From the NCBI RefSeq assembly GCF_030272615.1, contig NC_081406.1, positions 400,966,939 through 401,030,938 on the forward strand: 64,000 nt of DNA. The letters are read 5' to 3'. The notes beneath the pieces were generated by a model. That model was not told the origin of the DNA. It saw only the letters and a list, made by a program, of their open reading frames with translations, and ran no database searches. The position numbers and the translations under genes were made by a program. This document shows, one piece after another, positions 24,684 through 37,299 of the stretch; position 1 is the stretch's first letter; the number at the start of each line of letters is the position of its first letter. Source of the stretch: Cryptomeria japonica. Its lineage: Eukaryota > Streptophyta > Pinopsida > Cupressales > Cupressaceae.

Positions 24684-26103
24684 TGTTGGCATTTCATAAG
24701 GATATTGAGAAGGTTGTTGATGATTATGGATATAACTGATTAAAGATGTTTACTGTCTTGATATTATTATTTTGTCATTGATGTCAAGAAATTGATTTTC
24801 TAATTTAGTATGATGTTGCCATATCTTGAGAAGTATGATATGAAGATTATGAAGATGTCGGTAAAAGACACAGGAACGAATATGATGAATAAGGTATTCA
24901 ATGGGCAACTAGTACCAAGTCAGACAATAATGAGATCATGATGTTTTAGATTGTTTTAACATCATACATATGTTGTAAAATGTAAAGGTCAATACTATAC
25001 TATGTTATCAAGCAAAGAACCTAGTCGGTAAACCCTAAGGTTATCACTATCGGTTCATGAAGGCGGAATGTCTACCGAGTGAAGTTTAGTATTCACCGAG
25101 TTGTTACTGAGTTGTAACTGAGCTATAACATAATGCATTAAATGTTTACATGCAGTATTTAATGAAAGAAGTTGATGAGCTAGAACTAATTAAATGATTG
25201 GTGAGCCGTGAATGAAGTTTGTTAACGAATCTAAGGCAATGGAAAGTTGGCATGAAGATCTACAGCTCAGATTGAACCGTAATACTCTGGTACAAGTTCC
25301 AAGACTAAGATGCAAGTTCCTAGGTGGGGTAAAACATTTTCAAATCAAAAGATGCATTGAACCTAGACAAGATCGAAGATCTAATGGCTATGATTGATCA
25401 TGGGAAATGTGATCAAGGAGATTAAGCCGTTACCTAATTGTTTATAAATAGGAAACTATTGATAAACAATGTATGCGGGAAAGTGTATGCACAGGGATGC
25501 TACATAGTGATTACCGAGCATAGAAGCTTGAAGACCTGTTAGAATAACAGAGTATAGAAGCCCAGCAGATAGACAAGATTAGTTCTATGTCTAGATTGTA
25601 TTGAACAAATAGGAATTTGCTTTAGCATTTTAGATGTGAAGTTGTAGATAGATTTTATTATTGTTATTTTGTGAAAGTGACAGAAAATCTCTTAACCAAG
25701 TGGACTTAACAGTATTATTTGTAAAACCCTCTAGCAAGGTGACATTCTGATTGAGTGTTTGAAATCCTTTAACTGGGTCACATCTAGCAATGTGTTTGAA
25801 ATCTTTAACATGATTTTCTTTTAACTGAGCATACTCTAGAAGAGTATATTTCTTAGTGGGTCCAAAATCCCACAGTGGTTTTTCCCTATTTGGGTTTCCA
25901 CGTTAAATCTGGTGTTATGAGGTTTATGATGTTTATATGCTTTTGAGTTTGCATGTTTAATATTTTTGGTTATATTACTGAAATATATGTTACCGAGGTT
26001 GAATCTGATGTTTTTATGGATGATTAAGTTTGTATGATTCACCCCCCCCTCTCATCTTGTTGGATATTGGATCTATACTTATATTAAGTATCAAAACTAT
26101 CAA
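24684..26103 (+). repeat. copia-A 5' LTR
   Basis: Starts TGTTGGCATTT and ends ..AACTATCA two bases before an initiator-Met primer site. Close to the 3' end is the motif TGATTCACCCCCC shared with copia-B and copia-D LTRs. It contains the reiterated AAATCC..TAAC..GGT words at 25685-25830. About 1420 bp. Confidence 0.75.
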
Positions 26104-26104
26104 T

Positions 26105-26116
26105 TGGTATCAGAGC
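26105..26116 (+). promoter_or_regulatory. copia-A primer binding site
   Basis: TGGTATCAGAGC is the complement of the 3' end of initiator tRNA-Met, the usual copia primer. Confidence 0.9.
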
Positions 26117-26165
26117 TTTGGACTCTGGAAGGAAAGTTTAAAGGCACTTGAGTTAAAGATCCAAG

Positions 26166-26351
26166 ATGTATAAGAGGGATGCACCAAAGCTAAACAAGTC
26201 AAGTTTCTCTACATGGCAGAAAAGGATGAAGCTACATCTATCAGGAGTTGGAGAATATGTTGTATACTATCTGAAGAATGATTTTGTTACACCAAGCACC
26301 TATCCATTGACTATGGAAGAAATAAAGGCAAAGCAAGAACATATTCAAGCA
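26166..26351 (+). pseudogene. gag: copia-A gag N-terminus, truncated
   Basis: Starts MYKRDAPKLNKSSFSTWQKR and continues for about 60 codons aligned with the Gag starts of copia-B and copia-D (LNK-x-F-x-W-x-x-R-M-K). At 26351-26352 the sequence passes without a break into the middle of a copia-B LTR, so Gag is cut after residue ~62. All downstream copia-A coding sequence is absent here. Confidence 0.8.
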
Positions 26352-27262
26352 TTGTTGTGTTACCGACCTAGTTGATTTGTATTTAAGGTCAACAATATTT
26401 TTTTTGTTAAGAGTTGGCAAAGTTGACAAGATTGGCAGAAACTAGTTGAGTGTGTGGTTGCCTAACTGGTGGATGGATCTGCAGTTTGAGTAAAGGTACA
26501 TTGAATCTTAAGAAGGATCTGATCAAGCAAATATAGTGCTATTCAGATAGATCAAGAAAACATGTTGTTTTCTAACAATTACAACAAAAATTGAAATCCC
26601 CTAACTGGGTAAGCTCTAACAAGCTTGGTTTCTTTTCTAAATCCTCTAACAAGGTGGTCCATTAATTTGGATTCTCAAATCCTCCAGCGAGGTTACTCCT
26701 AACAGGGTATTGTGCTTTTCATCAAGGCATATTTGTAAATCCCTTAACCAGGTGATTCCTAACAGAATCAGTTCTTAACAGGACGTATTGTAAAATTTTT
26801 AATAGGCTTGGCTCCTAACATGGAAAACTTCAGAAGAGTTCAGATAGCTATCCTTGTGAGTCTCATCTCACCATGGTTTTTACCTATTTGGGTTTTCCAC
26901 GTATAAATATTTGTGTCAAGTATTGAATTCTTTTGTGGTTATGATCTTATTTGTTGATTTGATTAACTACTTAACTATTTTGATAAGGCATGATAACTGG
27001 AAGCATTGAGAGATAAATATGTTGACATATGATTAAGCATTTTTTATGTTTACAAGATTGAAGTTTTTTACTATTAAGTTGTGATAATAGTGAAAACCAG
27101 TTGATGTTGGTTGATGGTGGTAATCTTTGAGATATTATCTTGACTGAGTTATTTTTTGATAAGTTTATTTTTGAGTTTGGGAGTTTGTATCAGTTTTTTA
27201 GTATATTGATTCACCCCCCTCTCAGTATTCTATCATATACTTATTCTTTCATCATACCATCA
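26352..27262 (+). repeat. copia-B 5' LTR remnant
   Basis: Matches 32317-33201 closely (for example TGTTACCGACCTAGTTGATT in both) but lacks the LTR start. The left edge abuts copia-A gag with a short TTG overlap. Confidence 0.88.
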
Positions 27263-27264
27263 AT

Positions 27265-27276
27265 TGGTATCAGAGC
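27265..27276 (+). promoter_or_regulatory. copia-B primer binding site
   Basis: TGGTATCAGAGC two bases after the LTR end ATCA; complementary to initiator tRNA-Met. Confidence 0.92.
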
Positions 27277-27333
27277 ATCTCAGGTCCTCTTTAACCTAAA
27301 GCCTAATAGCTTGAGGAAAATATCTTGTAGATC

Positions 27334-28323
27334 ATGATGAAGAAATAAGGTCTAAAGTTAAACAAAGATAACTATAGGATATGGAGTGACAGAATGAAGA
27401 TTTACATTAAGAGTCTTGGTAGTCAGTATTGGGATCATATAGAAACTAAGTATACTGCACCTACTGGAACTCTGACTAATGATCAGAACAAAGAATAGCA
27501 ACAAAATCATCAAGCATTAGAGGCTATTATCAGTTCCCTGTTTGAAGCTGAATATGTAGATGTTCATGGTCTTGAAACTGCATATGAAGTATAGAAAAAA
27601 CTTGAAGAGATTTATAGCGGTGATGGACATGTTAAGATTTCTAAAGAGGAGAGTTTAAGAGGAAAGTTTGATGACATGAGAATGTCTGAAGGTGATAATA
27701 TCCAGCAGTATGGTCAAAGGATAAAAGATATAGTTGGTGAAATAAAGAGTGCAAGAGGGAAAGTGGAAGATGCCACATTGATCAGCAAGGTACTATGAAC
27801 ACTGCTACTGGTCTATGCTATCCGAGTTGCAGCTATTCAAGAGCTGAAATACATTGACAAAACAAAGGTAACTCTTGACTCTATCATTGGCAAGCTTACT
27901 GATTTTCAACTAAATGGCTATGATGGTAATGTACAAAAATTAGAATCTGCATCCAGAGCTTCAATCTATAACTCATTTGTGAGAAGAAGTAGAAATACCG
28001 ATCATAGCTATGAATTTAGATCTAGTAGAGATGCTGATGATGAAGACAATTTAGTGGAGCTTGAAGAATTGTTGGCAAAACAACTGCCTAGAGGTATTGG
28101 GAAATACAGAGGTAAGCTACCATTGAAATGTTTTGCTTGCAATAAGATTGGTCATATAGAAGCTAATTGCCCTAATGGTGAAAATGAGTACAAGAGAGAC
28201 AAATTTAAGAAATACAAGGGTAAAGGCAAGAGAGATTATCTTGTTTCTATTGATAGTGGTATTACTGATGAAGAATCTGATGATGATGCTAGTGAAGATA
28301 TTGTGTTTATAGATATTAAGTAA
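27334..28323 (+). pseudogene. gag: copia-B gag
   Basis: ATG 27334 (MMKK then a TAA at codon 5) opens a copia Gag of the retrotran_gag type: LNKDNYRIWSDRMKIYIKSL, ALEAIISSL, KEESLRGKFDDMRM, IQQYGQRIKDIVGEIKSA. The CCHC knuckle C-F-A-C-N-K-I-G-H-I-E-A-N-C at 28129-28170 is intact. An acidic tail (EESDDDASEDIVF) precedes TAA 28321. Other stops interrupt the capsid part at about 27496 (TAG), 27592 (TAG) and 27796 (TGA). It packages element RNA into cytoplasmic particles. Confidence 0.9.
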
Positions 28324-29650
28324 GAGATATTAGATCAAAAGGTACTAGTGTCTAGGATGGATAACTCTGATGATTGGATCATTGATAGTGGTTGTTCACA
28401 TCACATGACCGACGATCGAAGCAAATTTATTTCCTTGAAGAAATTTGATGACGGTGTTGTCAGATTTGGCAATGACTCACCCTGTATGGTTAAAGGTAAG
28501 GGAATTATTTCTCTTAATGGGAAGAGAAGTGTTGATGATGTCTATTGGGTTGAAGGCCTAAAGCACAATATTCTAAGTGTGGCACAACTTAATGACAAAG
28601 GATACCCACTGGAGTTTAGAAATGGTATGTACAAAATATTTGACAACAAAGGTGAATTGATTGCAATCGGGAAACAGACCAAAGGTACTCTATTTCATCT
28701 TAATCCTAAAGTTAGCAACTATTTGATTGCAAAGATAGATGATAGTTGGCTTTGGCATAGGATATTTTATCATATAAACTTTGATAACATTGTTAAAGTG
28801 AGCAAGTCTAAGACAGTAAGAGGTCTACCTTAGATAGACAAACCGATTAATGCTCTTTGTAAAGAATGTCAGTTAGAAAAGATGAATTCTTCAACTTTCA
28901 AGAGAAAGTCCTTCTCAGCAGAGCACTTGTTAGATTTGGTTCATACAGATCTATGTGGACCAATAAGAACACAAATCATTCAAGGTGATAGATATTTCAT
29001 GATCTTAACTGATGATTGTTCAAGGATGATGTGGGTCACATTCTTGAAAACTAAGAATGAATATTTTGGTAAATTCAAGCCATTTAGAGCCTTAGCTGAG
29101 AAAGAGAGTGGCAAAAAGATAAAATGTTTAAGAACAGATCAAGGTGGTGAATTCACTTCTGAGGAATTCACTAAGTATTGTGATGAGAATGGTATCGAGT
29201 GACAAATTTTTGCACCAAGGACACCACAACAGAATGGTATAGCAGAGAGGAATAACTGGTCAATGGTTGAAGTAGATAGAACTATGTTGATACAAGGAAA
29301 TGTAGCAAAAATATTTTGGAAAGAAGTTGTAAGTACAACAGTCTATACAATGAACCAAGTTCTAGTGAAAATAGGTAAGGACAAGACACCTTATTAGTAT
29401 TGGTATGGAAGATCACCTGATGTTAGTTATTTTAAAATATTTGATAGCAAATGTTTTATTAAAAGAGGTGATTACATAAGAAAGTTTGAAGCTAAGAGTG
29501 ATGAAGGCATATTTCTTGGCTATTCCACCAAGAGTAAGGCCTACAAATGCTTCAACAACCAGACACAGAGAATTGTTGAGAGTGTTGATCTTCATGTGGA
29601 TGAATATCCTAAAATTTTAGAAGGAACCAGTTTAGAGAGAAAGGATGAAG
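28324..29650 (+). pseudogene. pol: copia-B protease and integrase
   Basis: Protease site W-I-I-D-S-G-C-S-H-H-M-T-D at 28375-28413. Integrase zinc finger: LWHRIFYHINF and LCKECQ. DDE core: DLVHTDLCGP (D), LRTDQGGEFTS (D) and NGIAERNN (E), followed by the conserved PYxYWYGRSPDVSYFKIF and EGIFLGYSTKSKAY region. Stops occur at about 28831 (TAG), 29200 (TGA) and 29395 (TAG). Same frame as gag. Confidence 0.9.
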
Positions 29651-31440
29651 ATCCTTGCATTTTTCTTTTGGAACCTGAAACTGTTAAATCAAAAACTGGT
29701 AAAACAAATCCTAATGTACTTGTTCAACTGGAACAAATAAATTCAGAGGAAGAAGATAATGAAGAAGCTGAACCTAATGAGAATGATCATGTTATTCCTA
29801 TATATGTGAGACTGAATCACAATCCTGAGCAACTTATTGGGGATAAGGATGTTGGAGTACTAACTAGAAGGAAAATAAGAGACAACTCTTGCATGATCTC
29901 CACCATTGAACCAAGAAGTGCTAAGGAGGCATTTGGTGATGATTATTGGGTGAAAGCAATGGAGGAGGAATTGGACCAAATTGAGAAGAACAACACTTGG
30001 ACCCTGGTACCCTAACCAGTAAACAAGAATGTTATAGGTACTAAATGGGTGTTCAAAAACAAGTTAAATTAAGATGGTGTTGTAGTTCGCAACAAGGAAA
30101 GATTAGTTTGCAAGGGTTATGCGCAAGAAGGAGGAGAAGATTATGGAGAAAATTTTGCACTAGTAGCAAGACTAGAAGGAGTTAGAACATTACTTGCATT
30201 TGCAGCCCATAAGAAGTTCAAGGTATACCAGATGGATGTTAAGTTTGCATTTTTGAATGGGATATTGGAAGAAGAGGTTTATATAGAGCATCCTGATGGT
30301 TATGCATTGATAGATAAGGAAGACATGGTATGCAGAAAGCATAAAGCTTTATATGGATTAAAGCAGGCACCCAGAGCATGGTATGAATAGCTTCATACAC
30401 ATCTGATGAAGATAGGCTTTGCAAGAACTAGTGATGACAACAACATTTATCTCAAGTCTGAAAGAGATGAAATACTATTCAATGAAGTATTTGTTGATGA
30501 CATTATATTTGGAGGTAATGATGTCATGAGCAACAATTTTGTAGATGAAATGAAGAATGAGTTTGAGATGTCATTAGTAGGAGAAATAAAAAATTTCATA
30601 GGCTTGCAGATACAGCAGATGAAGAATGGTATTTTCATTACTCAATCTAAGTATGTGAAAGAGGTTTTGAAGACTTTTGGCATGAGTGATTGTAAACCAG
30701 TTGGAACTCCAATGGTTACAAGTTGTAAATTATCCAAGGAAAATGCATCTAAGTCTGTAGATAAAAAGGAATACAAGTCAATGATTGGAAAATTACACTA
30801 TATTGTTCACAGTCGATCGAATATTGCCCATGCAGTTGGTATAGTTTCTAGATTTCAGAAAAATCCAATGGAATCACATCTAATAGCAACTAAGAGAATT
30901 TTTAGATATCTGAAAGGTACAATTGACTATGGGTTATGGTATCCATATGGAGGAAATTTTGATTTAAAGGCATACATTGATGCTAATTGGGAAAGAAATA
31001 TTGATGAACAAAAGAGTACTATCAGTGGAGAATTCTTTCTAGGAGGAAAAGCTAGTTTCATGGAGTAGTAAGAAGCAGAGTTGTACTTCACAATCTACTA
31101 TTGAAGTTGAATATGTAGCAGATTATATGAATTGCACACAAGCTATTTGGATGAGGCACATTTTGAAAGGTTTTAAGATGAATATCTCAAAACCTATAAA
31201 GATTTTGTGTGATAATACAAGTGAAATAAATATTTCTAAGAATCCTATTTTGCACGCAAGGACTAAGCACATTGAATTGAAGTATCAATTTTTGAGGGAA
31301 AAAGTTCAAAGTAAAGATGTTATCTTAGAGCATGTTTCTACCTAGGAGCAGCTTGCTACTATCTTTACCAAACCTCTTCCTAAGACCACTTTTGAGTATC
31401 TTAGAAGTCAGTTGGGGGTTGTCCCTCTTCATGAAGTTAG
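29651..31440 (+). pseudogene. pol: copia-B reverse transcriptase and RNase H
   Basis: RT blocks: WTLVP, GTKWVFKNKLN, VYQMDVKFAFLNGILEEEVY, ALYGLKQAPRAWYE, the catalytic F-V-D-D-I-I-F at 30490-30510, GLQIQQMKNGIFITQSKYV and CKPVGTPM. RNase H: YIDANWERN, then after a one-base shift near 31048 the blocks SQSTIEVEYVA, LCDNTSEINISKNP, HARTKHIEL and the terminal TTFEYLRSQLGVV. The usual TDADW is IDANW here. Stops include TAA 30070, TAG 30388 and a TAG at ~31343. RT copies element RNA to DNA and RNase H removes the template. Confidence 0.9.
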
Positions 31441-31786
31441 TTGAGCATGATGCTGATTGCATCAGTCCCTGAATTACTTGCAAAATCTTACATGGATTGA
31501 TATTTTAAGAAGTGGATGTATTCCACAGGGGGAGCATCAAGTTGTAGTATGTTGATGCACAGTGAGCATTTGGAATTACATGTTTTACTCTAAATTTGGC
31601 ATTGTTGTCAAAGGGGGAGAAAAATTATGTGATTGAGGAGAAGAATTATGTGTCTGATTAGGTGAACCAATGACCGATTGAAGACAGACAGAGCATGGTG
31701 AATACTTGGTAATGTAAACTAGCATTCCTATTCACCAATCCACAACAATAATCAGAGGTGTTGATATTTGTATTGCCATCAATACC

Positions 31787-31798
31787 AAAGGGGGATAT
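31787..31798 (+). promoter_or_regulatory. copia-B polypurine tract
   Basis: AAAGGGGGATAT abuts the TGTTGGCA start of the 3' LTR. The 31441-31786 stretch between RNase H and this site is untranslated and holds a second purine run, AGGGGGAG at about 31529 and AAAGGGGGAG at 31609. Confidence 0.9.
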
Positions 31799-33201
31799 TG
31801 TTGGCATTTTGCATATAGATTGCATTAATGATATGTTATCATTGATGTCAATTGAACCGATGAATGGTATTGTTGTTATTAATATTGTCTTGTAATCAGT
31901 ATGATAAACTTTAAGGAAGATGTTGTAAACTGGTATATGGTAGTTTGTAAGTTGAACCGGTGTAAAGGATTAAACCTTTCTATGTTATGTAAATAGTAAA
32001 CCCTACCAGTTGTTTTCTATTAAACCCTAACTAATCAAGTTTGTTGGTTTAGGATCTAATGTTGAGAGGTAATGATGGAGACACATGTGATCATTGTATG
32101 AGGATTAGTTCAGATTGATTTGGCATGTTTATTGTCTTGGAAAGGAGGAAAGTGGATTGCATCTAATGCATAGCACGTGATGAGTTACAAAGTCTGATGA
32201 AGCGGTGATCATGGAGCGGTTGGAATTTTCTTGATTAATGTTAAGAGATTGTTATGATTTATAACGGTCAAGATTGTACCGACTTGTTTGTAATCTCGAT
32301 GATGAGAATTAGGTTTTTGTTGTGTTACCGACCTAGTTGATTTGTATTTAAGGTCGATGATATTTTTTTTTGTTAAGAGTTGGCAAAGTTGACAAGATTG
32401 GTAGAAACCAGTTGAGTGTGTGGTTCTCTAATCGGTGGACGGATCTACAGTTTGAGTAAAGGAAGATTGAAGCTTAAGAAGGATTTGATCAAGTAGATGT
32501 AGTGCTATTTAGATAGATCAAGAAAACCTGTTGTTTTCTAACAATTACAACAATTGGGTAAGCTCTAACAAGCTTGGTTACTTTCTAAATCCTCTAACAA
32601 GGTGATCCATTAGTTTGGATTCTAAAATCCTCTAGCAAGGTTACTCCTAATAGGGTATTGTGCTTTTCATCAAGGCATATTTGTAAATCTCTTAACCATA
32701 GGATTCCTAATAGAATCAGTTCTTAACAGGACTTATTGTAAAAATTTTAACAGGCTTGGCTCCTAATAGGGCAAACTTCAAAAGAGTTCAGATAGCTATC
32801 CTTGTGAGTCTCATCTCATCGTGGTTTTTACCTATTTGGGTTTTCCACATATAAATATTTGTGTCAAGTGGTGAATGCTTTTGTGGTTATGATCTTATTT
32901 ATTGATTTGAATAGCTACTTAACTATTCTGATAAGGCATACTAATTAGAAGCATTGAGAGATAAATATGTTAGCATATGATTAAACATTTTTTATGTTTA
33001 CAAGATTGAAGTTGTTTATTGTTAAGTTGTCATAACACTCAAAATGATTGATTTTGGTAATCTTTGAGATATTATCTTGATTGGGTTATTTGTTGATAAG
33101 TTTATTTTTGAGTTTGGGAGTTTGTATCAGTTTTTCAGTATACTGATTCACCCCACCCTCTTAGTATTCTACTAGATACTTATTCTTTCATTATACCATC
33201 G
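31799..33201 (+). repeat. copia-B 3' LTR
   Basis: TGTTGGCATTTTGC to ATACCATC(G), 1403 bp. Contains two telobox-like AAACCCTA words at about 31990 and 32024, the reiterated AAATCC..CTAAC..GGT words at 32570-32790 and the GATTCACCCC motif near the end. It stops exactly where copia-C integrase sequence begins. Confidence 0.9.
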
Positions 33202-35490
33202 TGATCAAGGTGGTGAATTTACTTCAGAGGAATTCACTAGTTACTGTGAAGACAATATAATTAAGAGGCAACTTTCTGCACCTAGGACACCACAACAGAA
33301 TGGTATTGTAGAAAGGAACAATGGGTTAGTTGTTGAAGCTACTAGGACTATCCTAATCCAAGGAGATGTAGATAAAACATTATGGAGAGAAGATGTCAGC
33401 ACAACTATCTACATAATAAACTAGATACTGGTTAAAAGTGGTAAGGATAAAACTCCCTATGAGTATTGATATGGTAGATCCCCTAATGTTCGTTACTTTA
33501 ATATTTTTAGTAGTAGATGTTTTATCAAGAGAGGTGATTATGTTGGTAAGTATTATGCCAAGAGTGATGAAGGCATATTTCTTGGTTACTCTACCAAGAG
33601 AAAAGCTTACCAGTGTTACAACAACCAGACCAAGAAGATCATTGAAAGTATAAATGTCTGAGTTGATGAGTTTCCTAAGAAATCAGGAGAAACCAGTGAG
33701 GAGAAGAAAGAAGAAGAACCTTACACACTATTTTTGGAACCAAAAATGGTGAAGCCAGAAGTTGAAGAACAAAACATAGAAAACCCAGTTCAACCAGAAC
33801 AAGGAGGTCCAACAGAGGAAGAAGAAAGTAAAGAAGAAGAAGAACCCAAAAAATCAAGATCATTTCATTCCAAGGTATGTTAGACTTAATCATAGCCCCG
33901 ATCAGATTATTGGTGACATGAATACAAGTGTGCTAATAAAAACAAGACTTAGAGAGAACTCTTATACTATTTCCACCATTGAGCCTAGAACTGTAAAAGA
34001 AGCATTTGTAGATGAAGACTGGATCAAGGCAATGGAAGAAGAACTTGACCAGATAGAGAAGAACAATACTTGGTCATTGGTACCAAGACTGAAGAACAAG
34101 AATGTAATAGGTACAAAATGGGTATTCAGGAATAAACTGAATGAAGATGGAGGAGTGGTCTGAAATAAAGCCAGACTGGTATGCAAAGGATATGCACAAG
34201 AAGAAGGTGAAGACTATGGTGAGACATTTGCACCAGTTGCAAGATTGGAAGGAGTTAGGACTCTACTTGCATTTGCAACATATAAAGGATTCAAATTATA
34301 TCAGATGGATGTGAAGTCAGCATTCCTAAATGGAATATTGGAAGAGGAAGTCTACATTAAACAACTAGATGGTTATGCTTTAACTATAGAAAAAGACACA
34401 GTGTGAAAATTACATAAGGCATTATATGGACTGAATCAAGCACCTAGAGCATGCTATGAAAGATTGCACTCTTAATTGGTGAAGATAGTTTTTCAAAGAA
34501 CTAGTGAAGATAGTAACATATATCTCAAGTCAGAAGGTGACAAGATACTGGTAAGTGAGGTATTTGTTGATGATATCATTTTTGGAGGAAATGATGATAT
34601 GTGCCATGATTGCTGATGAGATGAAGAATGAGTTTGAGATGTCACTGGTGGGTGAAATAAAATTCTTCATAGGTCTGCAAATCCAATAGATGAACAAAGG
34701 TATTTTCATCACATAGTCCAAATATGTGAAGAAGTATTAAAGACATTTGGAATGGAAGACTGTAAACTAGTTGGAACACCAGTGGTTACAGGTTGTAAAC
34801 TATCTAAGGAGGATGATTGTGCATCAGTGGATGAAAAGGAGCACAGGTCAATGACAGGTAAACTAAATTATGTTGTCCATAGTAGACCAGCCATTCCTTA
34901 TGCAGTAGGATTAGTTTCTAGATTGTAGAAAAGCCCGAAGGAGACACACATGGTAGCAACTAAACAAATTTTTAGATATCTAAAATGTACAATTGATTAT
35001 GGATTATGTTATCCATATGCAAGTAACTTTGATTTAAAAGTCTATACAGATGCAGACTAGGCAGGAAATGTTGATGACAGGAAGACTACAATCAGAGGAT
35101 CATTCTTTCTTGGAGGAAGGCTAGTGTCTTGGAGCAACAAGAAACAAAGTTGTATATCACAGTCAACTGCAAAAGATGAATATGTTGCAGCGTATATGAA
35201 TTGTACCCAAGAAATCTGGATGAAACACATTATGGAAGGTTTCAAGTTGAAGATTACAAAACTAGTAACGATCTTCTATGATATCACCAGTGCAATAAAC
35301 ATTTCTAAGAACCCGGCGTTGAATGCTAGGGAAAAGCATATTGAGATGGAGTATCATTTCTTGAGAGAGAAAGTGCAAAGTAAAGATGTGGCATTGGAGC
35401 ATGTATCTACTAAGGAACAACTAGCAGATATCTCAACTAAACCTCTTCCTAAGGCTACTTTTGAGTATCTTAGAGGTAGGTTAGGGGTTG
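33202..35490 (+). pseudogene. pol: copia-C pol fragment (integrase C-half, RT, RNase H)
   Basis: Begins inside the integrase core at GDQGGEFTSEEF, with NGIVERNN and DEGIFLGYSTKRKAY following. Then an acidic Glu/Lys/Pro linker, RT (GTKWVFRNKLNEDG, QMDVKSAFLNGILEEEVYI, FVDDIIFGG at about 34558-34584) and RNase H (YTDAD, SQSTAKDEYVA, HIEMEYHFLREKV, TFEYLRGRLGVV). It is a close relative of copia-B but more decayed, with a Trp-to-stop TGA near 33467, several TAGs and a frame break at 34610-34730. It is cut on the left by copia-B and on the right, right after GVV, by the copia-E LTR. Confidence 0.88.
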
Positions 35491-36573
35491 TGTTAGGTCC
35501 CGGGAAGGACAACTGAGAGGGGGGGTTGAATCAGTTGTGAACCAGTTGTCAATAAATTGTAATCCAAATGCAAGTTATTCCAATTTAAACTTAATGCCGG
35601 TTAGCCAAACTTAAGTGTCGATAAAATAGATTAATAGTTATAGTAGTACCGGTTTTAACTTAATGCATGAAAAAGGAAGAGAAACAACATCCACAACACA
35701 TAACACAAAGATTTTGAAGTGGAAACCTAGTAAGGGAAAAACCACGGTAGAAACCTCACCCATAAACAAATGATACTACTGCAGATAGTATGTGTATACA
35801 AATGGGGTCTGCACATGCAGAAAGACCAACTACCTAGAGCTCACTGCTCAATCACAAAATAGGAGTCACACTGACTACACAATTGGATGGTTAAATCCAA
35901 TGATGATGTACTGCTCAAAATAGCATCACCAATGCTGGATTTTGTACTAGTTAAGCTCTGAACATGAGTGTCATAACACCTTCATAACCTTCCTTCAAAC
36001 TTCAAAAAATTTCTACGTGATTCGCACAAGGATCTTCTTATTTTCACTCTTCAATATTCGAATACACTCAGACCATAACCATATCCCCCATCTTCAACAA
36101 GATCTTACAAACATTTATACAAAACCTAAGACCAAATGAATAGGTCATCTCACTAAAGATACTACATTTAAATCAATTACAAATAAGTCTTGATACGGTA
36201 CACAATGTTGGCTCAATACATTTACCATAATATCCAATCAATAAACAATCTCCATAATGTGTCGTGCTGATCTAGAGTATCAGTCCATAACCTAGACCTA
36301 TCTATTGGTAAAGGCAAATTTGTCAACACGATTAGACCAATAAGAAAAAGACCAAAACCAAACTTCCAATCCATGTCTTTGACATAACCAAATGATCTCC
36401 AAGTTATCATTGTTGCTGATGAACCATATAACCTGTTGGTGAACACATATCGATGACTGTACATAAGTCACTAACCATACTGGTGAATATAATGTAAACG
36501 TCCAAGAAGACAAGTGTTGACATCAATGACAAAACCAATGCAACACATGATGAAGTCATCTATAATACCAACA
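35491..36573 (-). repeat. copia-E 3' LTR
   Basis: 1083 bp, plus-strand ends TGTTAGGTCC and ACCAACA. The first ~540 bp match 49906-50448 (for example TGCACATGCAGAAAG and CTCACTGCTCAATCACAAAA in both). Confidence 0.9.
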
Positions 36574-36585
36574 ATATCCCCCTTT
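36574..36585 (-). promoter_or_regulatory. copia-E polypurine tract
   Basis: On the minus strand AAAGGGGGATAT adjoins the LTR start TGTTGGTA. The 36586-36950 stretch behind it is untranslated, with further purine runs. Confidence 0.88.
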
Positions 36586-36950
36586 GGCATTGATGGCAAC
36601 ACTAGATGGAAAAACATCTAAGTGCCAAAAACAGAATGCCAAAATGAGAAAACCAATCAATCTCCTAAAGATAGATCAATACAAAGTTCTATAATAGAAA
36701 CATAAACCAAAACCAAAAATACATATATCCAAAGAGTATATATTTCCCTTAATTAATAATCTCTCCCCAAAGGAATAATGTTTTTCCATAGATATCTCTC
36801 CCCCTTTGACATCAAATACCCAAAGCAGTTAAGAATTCAAAACTTAACATTCAACCAACTACTCCCCCTGAGAAGTATCTCTCCTTCATCAAAGCCGGAA
36901 AGAAGTTTTTTTTGTTTAGTCCCTGTTGGTTTGATGCCAATCTTCAACAT

Positions 36951-37299
36951 CTAAGTCTCTACCGATGGGGAAATTACCCCAAGCTGCTCTCTGAGATATT
37001 CAAATGTTTCCTTAGGCAAAGGCTTTGTAAACATATCTGCAATTTTCTCTTTAGTATTCACATAAACCAATTTCACTTCATTTGCTTCAACATTCTCTTT
37101 CAGAAAATTATACTTAATACAAACATGCTTTGTTTTAGAGTGAAATACCGGATTATTTGATATATCAATTGCTCTTGAATTATCACAATAAATGATTATT
37201 GCTTCTTTGCATTTTACCTTTATATCCTTCAACATTTGCTTGATCCATAATACCTGAGTATAATTAGTTGTTGTTGCAACATATTCTGATTCTGCTATT
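36951..37299 (-). pseudogene. pol: copia-E RNase H, C-terminal part
   Basis: Minus-strand frame shows SEYVA, TQVLWIKQMLKD, IYCDNSRAIDISNNPVFHSK, TKHVCIKYNFLKENV, VNTKEKIADMFTKPLPKETF and EYLREQLGVI. All are standard copia RNase H end blocks. The N-terminal RNase H lies across LINE-2 at 39245 and beyond. Confidence 0.9.
37287..37299. repeat. LINE-2 target-site duplication, left copy
   Basis: TGATTCTGCTATT, matching TGATTCTGCTGTT at 39232-39244 with one change. A 13-bp variable-length duplication is typical for target-primed LINE insertion. Confidence 0.85.

Larger units (their letters stand above)
26352..33201 (+). mobile_element. copia-B, nearly complete Ty1/copia element with truncated 5' LTR
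   Basis: 5' LTR remnant (911 bp), initiator-Met primer site, one gag-pol frame, polypurine tract and full 3' LTR (1403 bp). The 5' LTR lacks the first ~518 bp that the 3' LTR has (31799-32316). Element order is gag, protease, integrase, RT, RNase H. The coding part stays in one frame from 27334 to about 31048, interrupted by scattered stops. Confidence 0.92.

Noticed and set aside
26105-26116. TGGTATCAGAGC sites as parts of tRNA genes
   Set aside because: Only the 12-18 nt primer complement is present next to LTR ends; no cloverleaf around them.
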